From Trichobilharzia szidati (lineage: Eukaryota > Platyhelminthes > Trematoda > Strigeidida > Schistosomatidae), in the NCBI GenBank assembly GCA_944472155.2, contig OX235272.1:93006020-93070019 (forward strand): DNA of 64,000 nucleotides, read 5' to 3'. The notes beneath the pieces are model-generated. The model saw nothing but the letters and a program-made list of their open reading frames with translations, did no database searches and had not been told where the DNA came from. Each line of letters begins with the position of its first letter. Position 1 is the first letter of the stretch. This document shows positions 1 through 11,751 of the stretch, in pieces. The position numbers and the translations under genes were made by a program.

Positions 1-405
1 CGCCGAAAAGAGTCTCTTCGCTGAATGTCTTCTCTTTTTCAAAATGGAATGGTCAATACACGAAAAACTTTTTCGGATGAGTTACGGATAAATTTCTACA
101 TCCGACAAATGATCAATAGATGTGTGAAGGATAAATCCCGTCTTTGGACCATTTTAATGTGTGTTTGTAAATCCACTTGTTCCTGTGGAGTTAGTTATAT
201 TGACCTCACAAAGCGCTCGCTTTCCAAACGCATCTCTAAACATTATTCAGCTTGGTTAGCTTGGGGACAATACAAGACAATTACTAGCTCAATTCTCGAG
301 CACTTGGTGAACTCAAGTAATGCAGCTCCACCAGAGTCTTCTTTTAAAATTACCTACAACATGAAACCGAATAGTACAAAGGGCGTCAGATTTCACCATT
401 TATGA
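1..405 (+). pseudogene. Penelope-like element fragment: terminal block plus GIY-YIG endonuclease region
   Basis: Bases 1-45 match the conserved end block of the PLEs elsewhere in the window (reverse copy near 31630-31680). The following frame, 25-405, reads like the C-terminal GIY-YIG nuclease region of a PLE. It has a Cys-rich lead-in (CKSTCSCG), then SYIDLTKRSLSKRISKHYS, corresponding to the family's YIG-R-T-LS-R-EH pattern, then AWL and a SILEHLVN block. In PLEs this nuclease follows the reverse transcriptase and nicks target DNA. Here the Gly of YIG is Asp, the reverse transcriptase is absent and the frame stops soon after FHHL, so this is a dead fragment. The window edge cuts it, so the element may continue to the left. 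Confidence 0.7.
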
Positions 406-452
406 ACGGTGGAGGTGTTGGCAATTCCTCAATACAACACCAAACTATGTAT

Positions 453-645
453 GCGTCGGTGGCACAGTGGTTAGGACTCTCGCTGACCATGCACATGGTC
501 CGGGGTTCGATTCCCTGCCGGTGCACACCCGATATCTATAGTCGGCCTGAATTTGGGCTACCGATATCCATGCTGAAAGTTCCATACTTGTACTGAAAAT
601 ACGGTGTGGAATCAAGCTGTAAATCAAAATAAAATAAAAATAAAG
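453..645 (+). mobile_element. SINE-C: tRNA-Gly-like SINE with CR1-like 3' tail
   Basis: A tRNA-like head at 453-526 has an A box (GGCACAGTGGTTAGGA) and a B box (GGGTTCGATTCCC). Its start resembles tRNA-Gly (GCGTCGGTGG). The body then leads into a 3' part (GCTGAAAGTTCCATAC, then TGTGGAATCAAGCT) ending in an A-rich tail. That 3' part closely matches the end of the CR1-like element at 17640-17700, so CR1 machinery probably mobilised this SINE. A second copy lies on the minus strand at 38240-38432. Confidence 0.75.
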
Positions 646-1569
646 GTTGCCCAGTCTTTTATTCTACCATGAGTCGTCTCAAACTCTTCACTAATGGTTC
701 CCTGTCATTTTTTCTTTTTTTTAGTAATTATTTTTTTTAACTTTTATTCATAATTAATTGACTATCATCACTCTCACAAGTCCCTTTTGAGGAGGGTTTC
801 ACAATCAACTGACTTTCTTCTCACTCAATAACAATTTTAACCTTATCAATTTTCTAGGCCTTTCTTCCTTTGTGCCATTGAGTATTACGTAATTTTTAGC
901 TTTACTTTTGAAGCCACTTATGAGTAATTATGTCGATTATGTCACGCCTCCCTACCTATCACTCAATAATGGACTACCTTATGTTTTTTGGTAAATATAA
1001 ATACGATTTTATAGCCTGTGAATGCTTTTCCGTCGATGAGGAAAATTTTCCTCAATGAACTGCCTTTTAATTTTGAAATGAGAATAATGATACAGTTCTC
1101 AAAGCTTCCACTTAATTATAAAATAAAAATAATAAAATGAATTTCTATTAGTCAGTCAGCTGTGATCAGTTGTCACATGAGTGAAAGATGTCCAAATACC
1201 TTGTCTTCAGTACACAGACTAACCAAATAAGGCTTTCTTATGGCAAATTAGATTAAATTGAATTATGAGAAGTAGCTGACTACCTAAAGTGCCCTCACTT
1301 TGCAGATTCACAGATATGTATTAGACGATATGTATGAGTCTGTATGTGTGTGTGTCTAAGAATTTTTAGGCTTCAGTAATATAGTAGTCTTTAGACTTGT
1401 TCTGAGAGAATGAGCTTAGCTGAACCTTTTTAATCCATCATTCTTTCTTATGTGTTTAATAGATTTATGTATGGTGACTGTTTATTCAATACTACTATTT
1501 CTTTCATAAATTCCCTGCTATTTCTTCCGTTTATTATTATCATTACTCCATATTAGACATGGAACTAAT
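646..1569. other. AT-rich stretch without recognisable feature
   Basis: Nothing here could be assigned. It contains scattered T-runs and a short TGTG run near 1343, with no coding frame or repeat match I could see. Confidence 0.4.
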
Positions 1570-1790
1570 ACAATCTGAGAAGACCACTGGGTGACATCGC
1601 ATGCCAGATTGTCATTCAAGTGGAACCCGAAAAAGGAATAACAAGTTGGGTGTCACTCTGAGGGTGACGTGGAGGACATCGTGTGCGGAGGAGAGGTGGT
1701 TGAGCCAACTAACGAGAACTTTAGCGAAGAGAGTGAAGTGAAGATGTCCTGTTGAAGTCATATATTCCAGTTGGGACCGAAGGGTATAAT
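1570..1790 (+). pseudogene. RTE-type LINE C-terminal remnant
   Basis: This stretch is a decayed match to the extreme C-terminal end of the RTE-like reverse transcriptase found six or more times in the window. Recognisable pieces are the GAGAAGACCACTGGGTGACAT block (homologous to 6635-6660), the CATTCAAGTGGAACCCG block and the GAGGGTGACGTGGAGGA block. In better copies these encode an R-W-N-P and W-R-R-S-C-E-E-E tail. Frames are broken by substitutions and small deletions, and no catalytic region is present. Confidence 0.65.
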
Positions 1791-2784
1791 ATTAACAACA
1801 GAAAGGTCTAAGCTTATTTTCACTCAAGTATCAATAGATTCTTGAGGATATTTTTTTCAGTTCATTGTGTATTGTAGCCTAGTTATTTCCATGTATATAT
1901 AATGCACCTTCCATGACCCCAAAATAAATATACAGCTAAAATAAACAGGTCAAACAGAATTAACCAAATACCAACTAAATCAAATTCTAGCCGGCCTACG
2001 GATACCTAAGGTATTCTAAGTTTTGTTTTAGTGGGAACGCATCCAGCCAATCCATCACATACATGTCAGGCAAACAAAGGTGTGAAAACGATCGATCATC
2101 AGCTGCATCCCATGGCAGTAGCAATAATTAAACAGCGTTTATGTAGCACATGGGTTTTAACAATTTGATTTCAGATTATTGATTTCTGATTCTAATCACA
2201 CTCCACCCTTTTACAGTCTAAATGACTTGGAAGTGTCACGAGTTACCGGAGAATTAGTATAACTGATGGTCCGATATTGATTTCTTACTGATGACTTTTG
2301 GACAGTCGGATTCGAACCGTGTGGCTAAACAGTATCATTCTAGTCTGAGAATCTTATCACTCTTAGTTCGAATCGTTCCACAGCGATTTATTCCTAGACA
2401 TGAATAGTATTGTATTAAGATCCAACAATTGTCTATTATCCCCTCAATTTAAATGAACATGCTATCGATCAGTATATGTTGTAGTGAGTGTAACTCTTAG
2501 CAGCATTTTTTACGGCATACACATTTCCATTTATGCACAACTTGAGCAATAAACAGTCATGGATACTGGCTGTTACAATTTTTCATTGTATCACAATCTG
2601 CTGAATATTTCGAAGAATAAGACTGTAGTTTGATTCCCAAGACACTCACCCACCTACTCATCTCAAATCGATTCACTGTAAGCAAATCATCCCAGCAGAC
2701 TAAAACTACCATACAATATCAAAACGGAGTGTTAGCTGATCAAATTTACAGGTGTTGACGTACACAGATTTCACTGATTTTAAG
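1791..2784. other. Unassigned; possible tRNA-like B-box vestige near 2310
   Basis: Mostly unassigned. Read on the minus strand, 2305-2325 contains a B-box-like GGTTCGAATCC, so an old tRNA-derived SINE may be present around 2290-2350, but no head or tail can be defined. Confidence 0.3.
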
Positions 2785-2910
2785 TGAGATTACGAACTAA
2801 GATCACTTAGAGAACCACTGAAAACCCATAGAGAGTAATGGATAACTGTTTCGTCCCAGATTGGGAGCCCTTAGCAGTTCAGATGCATAACTTCATCGGG
2901 AATCGAACCT
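2785..2910 (-). mobile_element. SINE-B 3' part with hammerhead-like module
   Basis: Reverse-strand copy of SINE-B. The 3' tail (TTAGAGAACCACTGAAAACC on the plus strand) is followed by the hammerhead-like block at 2831-2880 and a B-box remnant (GGGAATCGAACC). The tRNA head is truncated. Confidence 0.7.
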
Positions 2911-2940
2911 TATTTCTCAGGAAGAAAGCAGTACACTGTA

Positions 2941-4320
2941 TGTCAGGGAAAGTCGTCCACTTCGTTGCTCACTGAGGCTGGTGTCCCTCAAGGCGCTGTC
3001 CTTTCTCCATTTTCTGTTTTTTTTCTTCTTGCATGACTTGCCTCACTCTGATGATGAAATGAACTTTGTTAAGTATGCCGATGATCTAACTATTTCAATG
3101 TTTCTTAACTCCCAGCTAGACTGTACTAAGATGAATAGCTTTCTATCAGGAGTTAGCAAATGGTCTTCGTGTAACGGCCTTAAACTTAATCCTTCCAAAT
3201 GTCAGACTGTCAATTTCAGTTTCCGATGTAAACGAAAGTTAAATGAAGCCATTGGTTCCTATGACCCTTGCAAAATTGATGATACTGATGTAGAAACCAA
3301 GTCTGAAGTTAAGTATCTTGGATTAATTCTTTCTTCTGACCTATCCTGGTCTTCCCATGTCTTAGCGATTTCTAAAAGAATATTTCGTCTGACTTTTACA
3401 TTAAGAAGTTAAGGCACTCAGGCATAACCCAACCACTCCTCTTACAGTTTGTCAACTCGTGTATTTTACCTATTCTTCTTTACTGTTCACCCTTATTCTT
3501 TCGTGGATTGCTTAAAAAAGACTATGTCATACTATGTCGTAGAACTCTGAAGACTGTCAGTAGGACGAGCGGTATCCCACTGAGCCATATCATTGACATT
3601 GTCACTGATAGGCACTTAATGTCATGCAACAAATTTGCTAAAGGAATTTTGTCAGACTGTGAGCACCCACTCTACTCGCAGCTCCAACCTTGTGTCTCCT
3701 CAGGTAAAACAAGAAGTCTTTTCAGAAGACTTTATGCACGTACATCTAAGTATAAAAATTCCACTATACCATATTTAGCACGTACTTTATGTGATGAAAA
3801 TAGTGTCAGGCATGAACTAACTAACCTTCTTTGCACTACTAAATAAACCATTTCCTCCACCCTTACACCATCAAACTTTATTGTTATTGTATTTCTTATA
3901 TTTACAATACTCTCAATTTTTTGTTTTTGTTTATTTTTTTTCCATAAGTGTGAACATAATTTAAGCTGTGTTAATAACTGTTAATTTTGTATTTCCCCTC
4001 ACTATACTATATCAACAGAACATTAGATCTAATAATTTATAACATGCTAAAATTTCCAAACTGAATCGACAATACTGTTTGAAAAAAACTCACTATTATT
4101 ATTATAATATTTAAATACTCTCAATTCGTGCTTCGTATGTTTTTGACTTTATATCGTAAACGTGGACAAATTCCTCTGGTCAATTTTGTTTTAATTTTTA
4201 GTTTTATTTATATTTTGAGTAAATCAAATGCAATATTGTGACAAATGCTGAGAATTCCATTCTGTATTATAAGTACTGTTTTCGGAATAAAGTAGATTAT
4301 TATTATTATTATTACTATTA
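2941..4320 (+). mobile_element. CR1/Jockey-type non-LTR retrotransposon, 5'-truncated copy 1
   Basis: A 5'-truncated LINE contains the second half of a reverse transcriptase, a C-terminal region, a 3' untranslated region and an (ATT)n tail at about 4296-4318. The tail type and the truncation are as expected for target-primed reverse transcription of CR1-like elements. Schistosome SR1/Perere-type elements are the likely family, but assignment by eye is not certain. Copies 2 and 3 (16750-17712 and 55085-55700) share the C-terminal coding block and the 3' end. Confidence 0.85.
2975..3846 (+). pseudogene. CR1-type reverse transcriptase, C-terminal half, frameshifted
   Basis: The reading starts with RT block 4 (AGVPQGAVLSP). 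A frameshift at the T-run near 3017-3026 shifts it into the 2981-3412 frame. That frame carries the catalytic KYADDLTI box, whose two Asp residues are intact, then GLKLNPSKCQTV and KYLGLILSSDLSWSSH. It stops at 3412. A second frame, 3508-3846, continues with the C-terminal block SGKTRSLFRRLYARTSKYKN and then STIPYLARTLC. The enzyme would copy element RNA into DNA at a nick. At least two frameshifts and the missing N-terminal endonuclease make this copy dead. Confidence 0.85.
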
Positions 4321-4364
4321 AAACCTTCAAGTTATGAGTTGAGCTAGCTAACCATTCAATCGCT

Positions 4365-4440
4365 CGCTGTCCAGTACTCTTTGGTTTTCAATGGTTCTAT
4401 AACCTATGTCAGATCATAATCTAACTTGGAATCACTAGAT
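4365..4440 (+). mobile_element. SINE-B 3' tail fragment
   Basis: The stretch contains GCTGTCCAGTACTCT followed by GGTTTTCAATGGTTCTATAA, the end of the hammerhead-like module and 3' tail of SINE-B. The head is missing. Confidence 0.65.
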
Positions 4441-4867
4441 TTAAAAGGAACCATTGATTTTATGTCTTTTATTTGTATTAGTGAGTCATCCATCTGTAGC
4501 TCTACTATTGTTATTTTTGTTTATTCAATACTTTTCGCTTTTCCCGTTACTTCTTCCTACTACTCATAACGGTCGTTTGTTTTTTCTTTCTGTTATTGTT
4601 TGTTTACTCATGTTTGTATTTCGTTCAATAACAAGCAGTTTTTATTTGTTATTCTGTCACGGAGAGAATTTTTAAAAATCCCTGAATTATTCAGTGATCA
4701 ATGTTTCCTTTAACAAAATAAAAATTGTCCAATAGATATGATTTTACACCTTTTTTTTACTGAAGAACTTATCACGTAAAATTAACTTCAGTCATTCGGT
4801 ATAAAATAGGTGTACTGTCCACTAAAGATAATTCCTACAGTCCTGTCTAATTATCAATTAAAAGTAA
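4441..4867. other. AT-rich, unassigned
   Basis: No supported feature. A 73-residue hydrophobic frame at 4454-4675 looks like a chance product of T-rich DNA. Confidence 0.4.
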
Positions 4868-5040
4868 ATTACTTGGAGGATTTCATCATGAGCTGACATC
4901 GGTTAGAGGACCATTGGAAAAGCAACTGGGAGTACTGCCAGACAGCTGTTTCCTGCGTCCTAGTTCGGGACTCTTCATCGGTACGCACCCACTAACAGGG
5001 TTCGAATCCAGGACCTTATTGTTAAAAGGTGAGTTACAAG
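4868..5040 (-). mobile_element. SINE-B, reverse half of a fold-back pair
   Basis: On the plus strand the copy begins with the tail (GGATTTCATCATGAGCTGAC), then the hammerhead-like block at 4929-4988, then the B box (GGGTTCGAATCC). It breaks off inside the tRNA-like head. A forward copy begins at once, so the two lie head to head. Confidence 0.8.
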
Positions 5041-5335
5041 GTTGGTTGTGAGGACAAATTCACGCTAGCAACGAAACTGGCTAGTGGTCACGCTATGGCA
5101 CAAATCGGCAGAAGCCAGAATTCATACATTGGCCATTGGATCGGGTCCCAGTGAATGGCTTAATGGTCTACGAGCTCGCCTTGTAACTAGAAGGTCCTGC
5201 GTTCGAACCCTGGTGTTGGGTGCGTACTGATGAAGAGTCCCAAACTAGGCTGACGAAAAAGATGTCCAGTGCTCCCTGCAGGTTTTTCAATGGTTCTTTA
5301 CCTGATATCAGCTCATGATGAAATTCTCCAACCAA
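5040..5335 (+). mobile_element. SINE-B, forward half of a fold-back pair
   Basis: The 5' block (GAGGACAAATTCACGC) is followed by the tRNA-like head (GGTCCCAGTGAATGGCTTAA; B box GTTCGAACCC near 5200). The hammerhead-like module at 5221-5275 has an exact CTGATGA, stem II GTCC, and a broken GGAC/GAAA side caused by a small insertion. The 3' tail ends near 5331. The ribozyme is predicted inactive in this copy. Confidence 0.8.
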
Positions 5336-5740
5336 TCAAACAAAATTCCCTAAAAAAACCAGTACTTAAAAGTAAATTAATTATTTTCATGTGTCTTATG
5401 ACAGCTTGAGGGTTGTCCAAACCAACGATCCTGTTAAGGCAAGAAGTGAGCACCATCAGTTTTCCTGAAAAGTATCTTATGATTCAGCTAGTTACAACAT
5501 TCCAGACACCTGTTGGATGATATTCAGCTTATGCAGATATTCATTGTTGGTCAGCTAATATCTTTAGGTATTAATGGGTGAAATCATCTTTGCAGCCTAT
5601 TTAAATGAGGAATCTCAGAACAAAAATCAACTGGGAAAAACAACACAGTTCATACATCATTTTCTCATAACAAATGTAGGTCGAATAGGTCGAATAGAAC
5701 ATGATCTCATTCTTTTTGTTATGTCTAAATGGTAGAGCAT
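5336..5740. other. Unassigned
   Basis: No coding frame, tRNA-like box or familiar repeat was seen. Confidence 0.4.
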
Positions 5741-5975
5741 GCGTCAATGGCACAGAGGTAGAATGCTTGCCAACCACGCCTTATGTGGTTCAGGGTTCGA
5801 TCCTCGGCCGACTTGCTCCTCTACCTTGCTAAGCCAGTAATAAGAAAATAAGATTGGTAAAGAGAGAAGGTTGGGCATGAGTCTAGCAACCCCATCCCGT
5901 AAAAATAGATACCACTGCTACCGAAACTTCAAGCATCTAGTTTGGAGCCCTATGTTCCACTGGGAACGTAAAGGA
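5741..5975 (+). mobile_element. SINE-D: tRNA-Gly-like SINE with RTE-like 3' end
   Basis: The tRNA-like head at 5741-5815 has A box TGGCACAGAGGTAGAATGC and B box GGGTTCGATCC. A body with TGGTAAAGAGAGAAGGTTGG and CCGAAACTTCAAGCATCTAG follows. The 3' end (GCCCTATGTTCC, GGGAACGTAAAGGAATAAA) matches the RTE-like LINE ends in this window. Other copies are listed at 15.1, 15.4, 45.9, 47.5, 50.4, 50.9, 56.9, 57.4 and 63.6 kb. Confidence 0.8.
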
Positions 5976-6019
5976 ATAAAAACAATGGTATAGTGATGTA
6001 ATTGAATATTCCTGGGTTC

Positions 6020-6875
6020 TCAGCGCAATCGGAGGCGTGGGTTTTAGTGGAAGATATGCATGCGAAAAACAACAAGTTAGCAGAAGAAGCATCAAAGACA
6101 GGACTTCAGGTGAACATAGAGAAAACAGAGGTGATGAAGATTCCTGACCAACAGTAACAGCAACAACAACAGACTACAATCAGCGTAGATGGAAGAAATC
6201 TGAAAGAAGCAACCTGATTTACCTACCCACCTACATACTTGGGAAACATCGTTTCAGCTACAAGTGGAACTGACGAGGATATCAAAGCAAGAATCAGGAA
6301 AGCAAGGCAAGCTTTCAATACTCTCAAGTCTGTGTGGAGGTCAACAGCACTCGGCGTCGAAAATGAGATCCGGATTTTCAACTTCAATGTGAAGTCAGTG
6401 CTACTTACAATACGAGTCAGAGACTTGGCGCCTTGTCACGAAGTGCACTTCGAACAAACTACATACCTTCATCAACACCTGTCTTCGCTCAATACTACTC
6501 AAGATCAGATGGCCGGTCAGAAAAGATTAGCAACAGGGAGGGATCTCTGGCAATGAGCGAACCAACCAAGAAGGAACAGATTGTGCAAGAAATATGCAGG
6601 TAGAAATGGAGGTGGATTGGCCATACGCTGAGAAAACCATCAAGTGAGTGACATCACACGCTAGGCCATCATTCGAGTGGAACCTGGCCAAATGGTAAGC
6701 GGCGAGTCGGTCACCAGTGCGAGGGTGAGATGGAGGAGGTCATGTGAAGAGGAGATGAAAGCATGTGGGCGGAAGTGAAGTGGGGTGAAAACGTTGGCAA
6801 AGAACTGAACGCAATGGAGATGTGCGGCTGAATCCCTATGTTCCTGTAGGAACTTAAGGAAACAATAACAATACA
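6020..6875 (+). pseudogene. RTE-type LINE reverse transcriptase 3' part (forward)
   Basis: Decoding across frames gives KTGLQVNIEKTEVMK near 6100, then TYLGNIVSATSGTDEDIKAR in frame 6239-6556. After that come ARQAFNTLKSVWRSTAL and NEIRIFNFNVKSVLL, and a W-I-G-H-T-L-R-like region past 6600. The tail is W-R-R-S-C-E-E-E followed by AAESLCSCRN-like sequence, ending at the CCCTATGTTCCTGTAGGAAC 3' end. This is the thumb and C-terminal part of an RTE-clade reverse transcriptase (schistosome SR2-like). The catalytic motif lies upstream and is absent. Stops at 6554 and several frameshifts show decay. Confidence 0.8.
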
Positions 6876-6929
6876 ATATAGATAGGGTTTCAGCTATTTA
6901 TCCTGATATCCGCGGTTCCATACATATCA

Positions 6930-7095
6930 ATCATGGAGAATTCAAACAAGTCCATTTTATATTAAAGCTTGAGCTGAAGATGACTAGAAAAGGAACAATG
7001 AAAACTTAGTAATTAAATAAACCAACTCAGCGATCACAAACAAATGAGTATCATTCGCTTGAGCTACAAATCTTCTCTGTTATTTCAAGATTATA
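6930..7095. repeat. Dispersed repeat R1, copy 1
   Basis: The blocks CATGGAGAATTCAAACAAGT, GAGCTGAAGATG and GAGCTACAAATCTTCTCTGT recur in the same order at 20950-21117. The function is unknown, and it is neither coding nor tRNA-like. Confidence 0.6.
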
Positions 7096-7869
7096 TTACT
7101 ACCATACATTAAAGGTGATTCCTATTCTAATGCATACAGCTTCCATGGTGATGCTGAGTTGCTCAGAATATTACTAAGAGTCACTGTTGCAAGTGGAGAG
7201 GACAATAGGAAAATGTTTCACACATTAAATACAAAAGAATCGTCTATATTGACGACTATTTTGATAACAGATAGAATTATAATTAAACAAATTATTCTTA
7301 CGGTTAATGATAAATTAAGTGGATAGGGTGGGGTAGGGTGAGATGGTATTGGGTGTGGTGAAGAACAATGAAGAAATTGGCTAGAACAATAAAATGAGAA
7401 GCATGGAAACATGAGACACCTAAATGAATGAACATCAGGCAAAAAGGTTAGATAAGTACTATGCGGGAGAAAAAAAGTTTAAGGTCAAATAGAGGTTATC
7501 AGCCGGGTAAGGCAAAGTCAACAACTAACCCTTACTCAGGTTACCTAGGTCAACTCAAATAAATTTTGGTGACTCGTAATACAGTTAAGTGTGAAGTAAT
7601 GTTGCATTCCTCTGCTTGTTAACTATTCTTGAAGTATTCAGATGGCGTGTTTAATTTTTATGAAATGTTCAGTAGCCTCATTAGATGATACTTCAACTGT
7701 GTTTCGCATTTAGTTTTCTAGTTTACCTCTGTCAAATATGAATAATACTCATCTCTTCATTCATTGAAGTTACCTGCCTTGGTGGATACATTTGAAATGT
7801 TAGTTTCAGATGGTTATTTATCGATTTTCAATTGATTATTTAACATTAGGTGTTATCAAAGCTTGAAGA
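7096..7869. other. Unassigned
   Basis: There is a G-rich tract (GGGTGGGGTAGGGTGAGATGG) near 7327 and otherwise ordinary AT-rich DNA. Confidence 0.4.
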
Positions 7870-7942
7870 GCACCAAGCAACTGATGTCAGTCAGTTCTCA
7901 AACTTGAAACAAATCAAATCCTTACAAACAAACTCTTGAAAA
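7870..7942 (+). mobile_element. SINE-B 3' tail, upstream member of a tandem
   Basis: The 3' tail ends in CTTACAAACAAACTCTTGAA and is followed directly by the 5' start of the next SINE-B unit (GGTCACTAGTGAC). This gives a head-to-tail junction at about 7934-7966. Confidence 0.75.
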
Positions 7943-8310
7943 TTAATATAATGGTCACTAGTGACTCATCACAGGATGAAGTTCCCCGCAGTTAGAGTGA
8001 GAATTCGTGAACAGTGGGATCCACGTTGTCGGGAGTGAGGAAGTATACCCGTCGATGACATTGGTTGGTGCCAGTCGCGCTAAAATTGAGAATTGGTAGA
8101 AGTTAGAATTCATAGGCTGGTCATTGAGTCAGGTCCCAGTGACTGAACGGTCTACGAGCGTGCCTTGTAAATGGAAGGTCCTGGGTTTGAACCCTGGTGG
8201 TGTATGCATACTGGCGATGAGTCACAATCTAGAAATGAACACCTGTCCAGTACTCCCTGTTGGTTTTCAATGATTCTCTAACTGATATCTATCCGTGGTC
8301 AAACTTGATA
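7943..8310 (+). mobile_element. SINE-B, near full-length
   Basis: The order is the 5' CACTAGTGAC block, the GAGAATTCGTGAACAGTGGG block and the GTTGGTGCCAGTCGCGC block. The tRNA-like head at 8131-8200 follows (CAGTGACTGAACGGTCTACG; B box GGGTTTGAACCC), then the hammerhead-like module at 8204-8258 and a tail to about 8310. Stem II and the GAAA side are mutated (TAGAAATGAAC), so cleavage is unlikely here. Confidence 0.8.
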
Positions 8311-10275
<1,965 letters not shown>

Positions 10276-11058
10276 TTACCATAGTAGATTCAGAGTGACG
10301 ACTATTCCCTTTTGTACACAGAGACCTGATTTAGAAACTCGAATCGCACAAGCCTCCGCAATTGCAAGCGTCTTCCTGTTTGTTTGTCTGCTGACAACAG
10401 TGAAAGACTTGACAGCATTAATATCATGTTTGTAGTCCACAAGATGCTTTGTTATTGAGCTTTTTAGCACTTTGAATTCACCTGTTTTTAATCACTATGG
10501 CAAATGCTCCATCATGCGAGTAGACAAATGGTCTTTCTGTACGACTTATGCATTTGCTTCCCCCCCACAAACACAATGAAATTGAAAAAATGCAGTTTGA
10601 AGTGTCGAGGACTGGAGATTGGTCTTTCCCAGATTATTGAAGCACTCGTTTTGGTGGTGTTAAGGAAGACAAGTTTTGCGACAATAATAAGTTCTCTTGA
10701 TAGCTTTATTGAGTCTTCGTTTGACTACCTTTTGTACATTATTTCCTTTGAATGGCAAACTGATATAGACAGATATCTTCAGAACTGTTTGGATAGTTTT
10801 GCAGGGGTTCATTTCTTTAGAGTATTTATTAATGAACTACTCAGGATATCCATTCTTAGATAAAATATCCTTCAAAGCCTTTATTTCATGTTCACTTGTA
10901 CTATCAGAACAAATTTTTCGTGCTCTATTGAACAGTGTTCTGACTAAGTTCTTTTTATACTGGATTGGAACAAAACTTTTGAAATGTATGTACCGTCCTG
11001 TCCATGAAGACTTTCTAAATATCGATCTTTCCATTGTGTTATCAGTCCTTTTTTACTA
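10276..11058 (-). pseudogene. Penelope-like element: end of reverse transcriptase through GIY-YIG C-terminus
   Basis: On the minus strand the first frame (11034-10837) reads SIFRKSSWTGRYIHFKSFVP and IQYKKNLVRTLFNRARKICS, then LSKNGYPE. This is the PLE RT-to-linker signature (H-R-K-P-T-W-T-G-Q-Y-x-x-F-x-S). Further pieces in shifted frames give YISLPFKGNNVQKVVKRRLN and a Cys-rich FQFHCVCGG region. Frame 10470-10276 gives SSITKHLVDYKHDINAVKSF and KSGLCVQKGIVVTLNLLW, the family's usual C-terminal end. At least four frame breaks are needed. The YVDD-containing part is missing. It encodes no working enzyme. Confidence 0.8.
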
Positions 11059-11184
11059 AAGAAACGTTTAGGAATTTAATAGATACTTAGTAACCAAATA
11101 TTTTATTTTCAGAGAAAAGACAGCATTTTAAAACAGCTCATATGAAATGTATTCAGATTATAGGATTTGGATTAATTTCATCAC

Positions 11185-11390
11185 ATACCAACATTAGTTA
11201 GAGAGAGACCATTGGAAACCAGGGAGTAGTGGACAGCTATTTTGTTCTATTTTAAGACTGTTCAACTGTACTCATCCACGACACCATCAGGGATCGAACC
11301 TGAGATCTTCAGGTTACAACACCAAGCTCATTGACTATCCAGACACTAGGATCGGAATCCAGTAACTCGTGAATCCTTATTTTTTCAACT
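11185..11390 (-). mobile_element. SINE-B fragment
   Basis: The tail block (TTAGAGAGAGACCATTGGAA), the hammerhead-like block at 11223-11273 and the B box (GGGATCGAACC) are visible in minus orientation. The copy is strongly diverged. Confidence 0.65.
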
Positions 11391-11489
11391 CATGATGTAG
11401 CGCCTCTCTTAGCCATTGCTTTCGGTAAGGATCCACTTCATTATTGTTAACTGGAGTGGGTGTTATTTATTCGCCGATGATGACACTTG

Positions 11490-11700
11490 GTTGTTGAATT
11501 CTGGATATGTACCTAGTTCTGGTATTTACCAAGCTAAGTCTTTAGTCTTTAAACATGAAGAGTCTGGGTTCGGTCCTTGGCGGGTTCGTGGATGCAAACT
11601 GCTGAAGGATCTCGAACTAGAATGAAGCAGCTGACTAGTACTGCTTAGTTTCGGATGAATGATCTTTCAAAATGATGTTGCTTCGTGGCAAAATCTTTTA
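11490..11700 (+). mobile_element. SINE-B-like degenerate copy
   Basis: A B-box-like GGGTTCGGTCC near 11570 is followed by GCTGAAGGATCTCGAACTAG and GAAGCAGCTGACTAGTACTG. This has the same order as the B box and hammerhead-like module of SINE-B. Divergence is high. Confidence 0.45.
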
Positions 11701-11751
11701 ATTTTAATATGAAATGACCTAAATCATTCACTTATCGACTAAATGAGAATA

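Noticed and set aside
4454..4675. Hydrophobic 73-residue frame resembling a membrane protein
   Set aside because: T-rich DNA gives Leu/Phe-rich frames by chance. There is no promoter, homologous motif or neighbour support.
7218..7442. Pro/Ser-rich minus-strand frame
   Set aside because: It arises from a GGGTAGGGTGAG-type simple tract and has no support.
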